Below are positions 33,369 through 37,784 of a DNA stretch of 37,784 nt, piece by piece. The stretch is taken from positions 1 through 37,784 of the forward strand of contig QYQM01000088.1 in the NCBI GenBank assembly GCA_007280905.1, in the 5' to 3' direction. How positions within the stretch are numbered: the first letter of the stretch is position 1; each line of letters starts with the position of its first letter. The translations under genes and the position numbers were made by a program. Source of the stretch: Porphyromonadaceae bacterium (GTDB lineage Bacteria > Bacteroidota > Bacteroidia > Bacteroidales > UBA12481). The notes under the pieces were generated by a model, which was given only the letters and a program-made list of their open reading frames with translations, was not told the DNA's origin and did no database searches.

Positions 33369-35666
33369 TTAGAAATTAAACTTCCAGCTTACCGAGGGGA
33401 TGATTGGAAGCAGTGAAACTTCTTTGGCTTGTGGCAATTGGGTTATCGGATCTTTCGTCAAGTAAACAAAATACGGATTCATCCGGCTGTACAAATTGTA
33501 AACACCAAATTCCCAGGTTGATTCAAAGGCATGATTGAGTATTTTCCTTGTCTTGTTTTGCCGGATAAAATTAACGTCCAGCCGGTGATAGGGCCGGTAC
33601 CGGTAATTATTCCGGGTCGTATAATCATAATAAGTACCGTCATACAGCGAACCATCCTGAAAGGAGGAAACCCTTCCCAGAGGCAGTGTATAGGCTCCTC
33701 CGGAAGTAAAAACCCAGTCTGCCGAGACCGTCCATTTTTCATTGATCTTGTAGGTGCCTACAATAGAGAAATTGTGCCGTTTATCATAAGCATAAGGGAA
33801 AGGATTTCCATAATTGAGTGAGGCAAACAATTGATTTGTCCAGGAAAGTGTATAAGAAACCCAACCGGTGAATCTCCCGAAATTCTTTTTTAAGAAAAAT
33901 TCAGCACCATAACTAACCCCTTGTCCGAAGGTCAATTGTTCATCGAGGTTAGTTGCCACTAATGGCTGGGAACCTTCTTTAAACAGAACCTGGTTTTTCA
34001 TGGTCTTGTAATAAATCTCAAGACTAGCTTCAATATTGTTATCCTGAAAATTTTTAAAGATCCCGATTGCAACCTGTTGGCTTACTTCGGGTTTGACTAT
34101 TTTGCTGCTGCTGATCCAGATATCAGTCGGTAAGGAGGCAGTGCTGCTCGGCACTAAATGTAAGAACTGGTTCATCTTGGTATACGATGCCTTGATCGAT
34201 GTAGTGGATGAAAGAGAATATTTTAATATTGCCCTCGGCTCCCAGGTAAAATAATTGATTTCCTTGTTCACAAACAGCGGAACCCGGACTCCCAGATATA
34301 TGCTGATTTTATCAGACGCCTTGATTTCATCGCTGATGTAAATAGCGGTTTGGTGACTGAATTTTCGGGGGATGCTATCGGGCCTGATAAATTTGATGCT
34401 GTCGATATTTTTTATTTTGGATGACACGGTTGCCGGGAAAAAGGTATTATTGGAGTAATTGACTCCTAGTTTAATCGTATGATTATCATTTGGATAGATG
34501 GAAATATCTGTTTTAGCATTCATGTCGCGGATACCGGAATAGAGCTGGGCGAAGTATTTGCCCTGAACGGTCGACAAACTATTATGGTAATCGTTATAGA
34601 TCAGCGAAGTATTGATGAATATCCGGTCACTGAACAAATGGTTCCATCGCACGGTGCCGGTAACGTTCCCAAAGTCGGTTCCGTAATTCAGGCTACTGGC
34701 TCCGGTGTATCTTGCATTATCGAGCCCGGTAAAGAAGCTTAAATATAAGCGATCCTTTTTCGACAAGGTATAGTTCAGTTTAGCATTAAGATCATAAAAA
34801 TAGTAGGTGGTATTGTTCATGCTCTTCGGGATAAAGGGCTTGAGCAATAAATCGATATAACTTCTTCGGGCTGATATGATAAATGATCCTTTGTCTTTGA
34901 CAATGGGCCCTTCCAAAGTCAGATCAGCGGATAAAAGACCAATACCGCCTTGCCCTGAAAAGTTCTTCTTATTGCCTTCTTTCATGGTTATTTCAAGGAT
35001 GGAACTCAACCGTCCGCCGTATTCAGCGGGGAATCCGCCTTTTATCAGCGAAACATTATTCAAAGCATTATTGTTGAACGAGCTGAATAATCCAAAAAGA
35101 TGGTTGGGATTATAGATCGTGGCTTCGTCAAGTTGAATGAGATTTTGGTCGGTATTGCCCCCACGAACCTGAAAACCGGTAGTTCCTTCCTTGCCGGATT
35201 GGACTCCCGGTAATAACTGAATAACTTTTAGAACATCGTTTGCACCGGCTAAAGACGGCATTAAAGCGGATTGCTTTAACGGAATATCAATGGTTCCCAT
35301 ACGGGCCTTCTTGATATTATTATCATTTCGCCTGGCATTCACTACCACTTCATTCAGGGTTTGACCAATAGGATCAAGCGAGATATCGCCAGAAAAACTC
35401 ATTGAACCTGAACGCTTAATTATAACCATTTGGTAACCCAGGTAGGAAATTGCCAGTTGAACCGAGTCGGTTTTGGGAATGGTTAAAGAGTAGAAACCGT
35501 AATTATTGGTAATCGTACCCGATTGGTTAGCAAGATTGTAAATGGCCGCACCGATCAAAACTTCACCGGTTTTGCCATCCTTGATGGTTCCGCTGAAGGT
35601 TACTTTCTGAGCTTCAACACTTAATGCAGAAACTATGAGCATCAATAAGAAAACTAATTTCTTCAT
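33369..35666 (-). CDS. TonB-dependent receptor with N-terminal carboxypeptidase-like domain
   Basis: The 765-residue protein has a signal peptide (LVFLLMLIVSALSVEAQ), a CarboxypepD_reg-like domain (about 22-105: FSGTIKDGKTGEVLIGAAIY), a plug (about 115-235: LPGVQSGKEGTTGFQVRGGN and FPAEYGGRLSSILEITMKEG) and a 22-strand-type barrel ending in aromatic VSWKFNF. It imports a ligand across the outer membrane using TonB energy. It is the first gene of a four-gene operon with DUF4249, PagL-like and methyltransferase-like proteins, so its job may concern lipids or envelope ligands rather than glycans; no SusD partner is present. Confidence 0.93.
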   Translation of the reverse strand: MKKLVFLLMLIVSALSVEAQKVTFSGTIKDGKTGEVLIGAAIYNLANQSGTITNNYGFYSLTIPKTDSVQLAISYLGYQMVIIKRSGSMSFSGDISLDPIGQTLNEVVVNARRNDNNIKKARMGTIDIPLKQSALMPSLAGANDVLKVIQLLPGVQSGKEGTTGFQVRGGNTDQNLIQLDEATIYNPNHLFGLFSSFNNNALNNVSLIKGGFPAEYGGRLSSILEITMKEGNKKNFSGQGGIGLLSADLTLEGPIVKDKGSFIISARRSYIDLLLKPFIPKSMNNTTYYFYDLNAKLNYTLSKKDRLYLSFFTGLDNARYTGASSLNYGTDFGNVTGTVRWNHLFSDRIFINTSLIYNDYHNSLSTVQGKYFAQLYSGIRDMNAKTDISIYPNDNHTIKLGVNYSNNTFFPATVSSKIKNIDSIKFIRPDSIPRKFSHQTAIYISDEIKASDKISIYLGVRVPLFVNKEINYFTWEPRAILKYSLSSTTSIKASYTKMNQFLHLVPSSTASLPTDIWISSSKIVKPEVSQQVAIGIFKNFQDNNIEASLEIYYKTMKNQVLFKEGSQPLVATNLDEQLTFGQGVSYGAEFFLKKNFGRFTGWVSYTLSWTNQLFASLNYGNPFPYAYDKRHNFSIVGTYKINEKWTVSADWVFTSGGAYTLPLGRVSSFQDGSLYDGTYYDYTTRNNYRYRPYHRLDVNFIRQNKTRKILNHAFESTWEFGVYNLYSRMNPYFVYLTKDPITQLPQAKEVSLLPIIPSVSWKFNF

Positions 35667-35691
35667 TCTTTGAATTGTGAATAAAATGATA

Positions 35692-35734
35692 ATTAAATAT
35701 CAGGAGTTACAATGGTTAACTCCTGATATTTAAT
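35692..35734. terminator. Perfect 18-bp hairpin between lipoprotein and TonB-receptor genes
   Basis: ATTAAATATCAGGAGTTA (35692-35709) and its exact complement (35717-35734) form an 18-bp stem with a 7-base loop. On the minus strand it follows the lipoprotein gene stop (35788) and precedes the TonB receptor start (35666); T-rich DNA follows. It would end the upstream transcript or process the mRNA between the genes. Confidence 0.7.
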
Positions 35735-35787
35735 GACTTAAAGATTAACGATATTTCGGACTCTCGGGGGATTTCAAAACAATCCGC

Positions 35788-36525
35788 TTATTCAACCTCC
35801 ATAAATTTTTGAACATTTTTAACGAAGAGGTCATACAGGGCCTTATTGTTGTTGGGATCAATCAAGATTTTGCCATTAGTCAATTGTGCAGTTACCAGAT
35901 CAACGGTGTCAAACCATTTCTGGACATCAAAAACAACAGTCAGGCTAACCGTGGTTGAAGCCGTAACAACAACTCCACCATTGGGCAGTAACAATTCAAA
36001 TGTACCGGCCAAATCAGAACTGATTTCCACAGGAACATTCCCATTAAGAGTTCCCTTCAGGAGAATGGTATGTCCATCCTGACCAGCTAACAGGTCGAGA
36101 TTGATCTTTTTATAGGTACCTGCAGGTGCTACCATCTGATCAACCGGTGTACTTCCGTCAGCTATGTTTAGTAAATAGGGGCCGGCCAGAACGATATCGC
36201 CTGTATCACCTGAATTACCGGACTCTGGTTTTTCTTTGGTATCCTTGCCTCCCTGATTACCATTGGCATCCTGGTGTTCTTCGCCTGAATTTTCCTGAAT
36301 CGTAAGGTTGGCAACGTTCACCCAGGCTTCCGATAATTGAAAGGTACCTCCCGGCAAAGTGATATCGCCCTGCGCGGTTTTGAATTTCGATCCCGAAACG
36401 CTGTTGGCTGCCTTAATACTGATGGGACCGCCAAGATCCATGAGCAAGGGTTTCTTGACACAGCCCGTGAAGGCAAGTCCAAGAGCCACAGCCGCAATTG
36501 TTAACACACTCATTTTTGTTTTCAT
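35788..36525 (-). CDS. DUF4382-like lipoprotein
   Basis: The 245-residue protein has a lipobox (VALGLAFTGCVKK), a beta-rich body with the family-like turn VAPAGTYKKINLDLLAGQDG, and a hydrophilic Gly/Asn/Asp/Glu insert at about 80-108 (EEHQDANGNQGGKDTKEKPE) that resembles a flexible surface loop. The segment SLTVVFDVQKWFDTVDL near the C-terminus is also seen in Bacteroidetes lipoproteins that sit with sensor or receptor genes. Assignment to DUF4382 is tentative. It is transcribed towards the TonB receptor operon but separated by a hairpin. Confidence 0.7.
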   Translation of the reverse strand: MKTKMSVLTIAAVALGLAFTGCVKKPLLMDLGGPISIKAANSVSGSKFKTAQGDITLPGGTFQLSEAWVNVANLTIQENSGEEHQDANGNQGGKDTKEKPESGNSGDTGDIVLAGPYLLNIADGSTPVDQMVAPAGTYKKINLDLLAGQDGHTILLKGTLNGNVPVEISSDLAGTFELLLPNGGVVVTASTTVSLTVVFDVQKWFDTVDLVTAQLTNGKILIDPNNNKALYDLFVKNVQKFMEVE

Positions 36526-36705
36526 GAAGAAATTATTTAATTGATTATATCTCTAAGACTTCGAGGTCCCCAAATGGGTTGGGTACACTTTTCATTATTT
36601 ATTTCGGTAACCATCCAGACGCGGATAAATTCGATAGGTTCATGGGCATAAGTCTCATTGCACAAGTCGAGTAGGCCGGGGGAATTTCACCCCCAGCCTC
36701 TCACA

Positions 36706-36739
36706 GAACCGTAGTTGACAGTCTCCCGTCATACGGCTC
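36706..36739 (-). ncRNA. Group II intron domain V
   Basis: Exactly 34 bases: GAGCCGTA pairs with TACGGTTC, the upper stem GACGG/CTGTC is closed by a GAGA tetraloop, and the catalytic AGC is present with the usual G-U partner. A two-base bulge separates the stems, as required. Confidence 0.85.
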
Positions 36740-36751
36740 TTCCAGATAAAC

Positions 36752-37784
36752 TCAAATGGTAAAGCCATATTTCCAATGTACAAATGTGTTAGGGTACCAC
36801 TTCATCGTACGTTTCAGCCAGCTATAGGATTTGGAAAATGTTTTAAACCTGTATTTTCCTCTCGCCCAACTGGCAATACGGCGGTTGAGTAACCAAAAGA
36901 CCCGCTGCATTTCAGTGAGGCGAAATTTCCCATAGTAATTGAGCCAGCCTTGAATCCTCGGTGCCAGAGCGTTGGCTAAATCGTGAATGTCCATTGACAC
37001 CCAACTCTGAAAAGCCAAATCCCGCAGTTTCCCTACGATTTTCTTCTCGCTCTTCTTACTGATAGCTGGTCGGAATCCCCAAAATTTCTCCCCGTCCGAT
37101 TTTTCACAAATCCTTGGTTTGAAGGTGAAGCCCAGGAAATCAAATGACCCCGGAACTTCCTTTCCTTCTTTGAAAAACCTTGCAGTTCGATAACAATAGA
37201 CAGTCTTTGTCTTATCGGGGTGTATTTCCAGTGAATACTCCGCCAATCTTGCCTTCAGTTTATCCAGTATGAAGTTCGATTGCTCTATACTTCGTGTGTG
37301 GATCACGATGTCATCGGCATATCGCTCAAAAACGATGAGCGGCTGCGTATCAGCCAGCCATTGGTCGAATGCATCGTGCAGATAGAGGTTGGCCAGCAAT
37401 GGGCTGATGACTCCGCCCTGTGGCGTGCCTTTGCTCCTTGCCTGCAACTCCCCATCCTGCTTGTATACCGGCGCTTTCAACCATCGTTCGCTGTAGAGTA
37501 AGATCAGCTTCTGACTCGTGTACTTCTGCAAGATCCTCATCATTTGTCCATGGTCTATGTTGTCAAAGAAACCTTGGATGTCAAGGTCTACCACATACCA
37601 TCTTTCCCAACAGTTCATAGCGCATTGCTCAACGGCATCGTGGGCACTCTTGCCCGGTCGATAACCAAATGAGCTGGGATGGAACAGCGGTTCAATGATT
37701 TTCTCCAGTTCCTCCCTGATAACTTGCTGTGCTACCCTGTCGAGAATGGTGGGCAACACCCTTCTTAACTGCACTCCTTCGCAA
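36752..37784 (-). CDS. Group II intron reverse transcriptase/maturase, 5' end outside window
   Basis: The frame is open to the window edge, so the start lies beyond it. Visible parts are RT blocks (VLPTILDRVAQQVIREEL; SFGYRPGKSAHDAVEQ; WYVVDLDIQGFFDNIDH; GTPQGGVISPLLANLYLHD), the active-site FERYADDIVIH, the thumb (FDFLGFTFKPRI) and the group II maturase domain (RIQGWLNYYGKFRLTEMQRV). No HNH endonuclease follows; the protein ends MKWYPNTFVHWKYGFTI, 13 bases before domain V. It promotes splicing and retrohoming of its own intron. Confidence 0.93.
   Translation of the reverse strand, partial: CEGVQLRRVLPTILDRVAQQVIREELEKIIEPLFHPSSFGYRPGKSAHDAVEQCAMNCWERWYVVDLDIQGFFDNIDHGQMMRILQKYTSQKLILLYSERWLKAPVYKQDGELQARSKGTPQGGVISPLLANLYLHDAFDQWLADTQPLIVFERYADDIVIHTRSIEQSNFILDKLKARLAEYSLEIHPDKTKTVYCYRTARFFKEGKEVPGSFDFLGFTFKPRICEKSDGEKFWGFRPAISKKSEKKIVGKLRDLAFQSWVSMDIHDLANALAPRIQGWLNYYGKFRLTEMQRVFWLLNRRIASWARGKYRFKTFSKSYSWLKRTMKWYPNTFVHWKYGFTI

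Larger units (their letters stand above)
36666..37784 (-). mobile_element. Group II intron, 3' part (continues beyond window)
   Basis: From the window edge the minus strand holds the maturase gene, then domain V (36739-36706), a domain VI hairpin (GGGGG/CCCCC, with CTACTC containing the candidate branch-point A), and the 3' end ...TACTCGAC at about 36666. The domain V bases match the consensus better than those of the remnant at 7.0 kb. The 5' part is outside the window. Confidence 0.85.

Noticed and set aside
36584-36594. TACACTTTTCA shared with the direct repeats at 13.8 kb
   Set aside because: Only 11 bases match and the rest diverges; too weak to call a second IS end.

Overview
The window looks like chromosomal DNA from a member of the Bacteroidota, probably Bacteroidales-like. 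The evidence is a multicopper oxidase ending in a type IX secretion sorting domain, a TonB-dependent receptor paired with a DUF4249 lipoprotein, AraC and GntR sugar regulators of Bacteroidetes type, promoters of the TTG...TAnnTTTG kind, and AT-rich intergenic DNA with few Shine-Dalgarno sites. No taxonomic marker gene is present, so the assignment rests on gene families.

Layout. 1-1.9 kb: a truncated secreted TPR-like protein gene faces a sigma-70-like factor gene that is followed by a one-TM TPR protein, with a possible tiny proline-rich peptide gene between them. 1.9-3.5 kb: small orphan genes on the minus strand, broken by a helically phased array of TGTTCCA/TGGAACA repeats and by a GC-rich hairpin segment. 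3.6-4.6 kb: an IS1595-type insertion sequence. 4.65-7.0 kb: a GH127 lipoprotein (beta-L-arabinofuranosidase family), followed by the 3' remnant of a group II intron.

7.7-20 kb is a carbohydrate region. An aldolase-isomerase-kinase operon on the minus strand (retro-aldol cleavage of a ketose phosphate) is divergent from an intact AraC regulator. Beyond it lies a strongly eroded locus: a Ryr-domain remnant, a GntR/periplasmic-sensor regulator with an internal deletion, an intact cupin phosphoglucose isomerase, a sugar transporter cut after its first helices, a chimera of a mannose-6-phosphate isomerase piece with a GH31 catalytic domain, an intact GH63/MGH1-like hydrolase and a shredded secreted protein. 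Most breaks are internal deletions rather than simple point mutations. A tRNA-Val gene with a promoter and a terminator closes this region.

20.3-30.4 kb is a metal, sulfur and efflux region: a secreted multicopper oxidase with a small lipoprotein, a cation-diffusion-facilitator remnant, DUF302 and DUF2798 proteins, two DsrE-like proteins and an ArsR-type regulator whose operator-like palindrome brackets its own -7 element, then an RND pump operon (TolC, adaptor, permease).

30.5-36.5 kb is an envelope operon (TonB receptor, DUF4249, PagL-like deacylase, methyltransferase-like membrane protein with a frameshift in a T7 run), preceded by a lipoprotein gene and a long perfect hairpin. The window ends inside a second group II intron, with the reverse transcriptase C-terminal part, domain V and domain VI visible. 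No rRNA gene or CRISPR array was seen.
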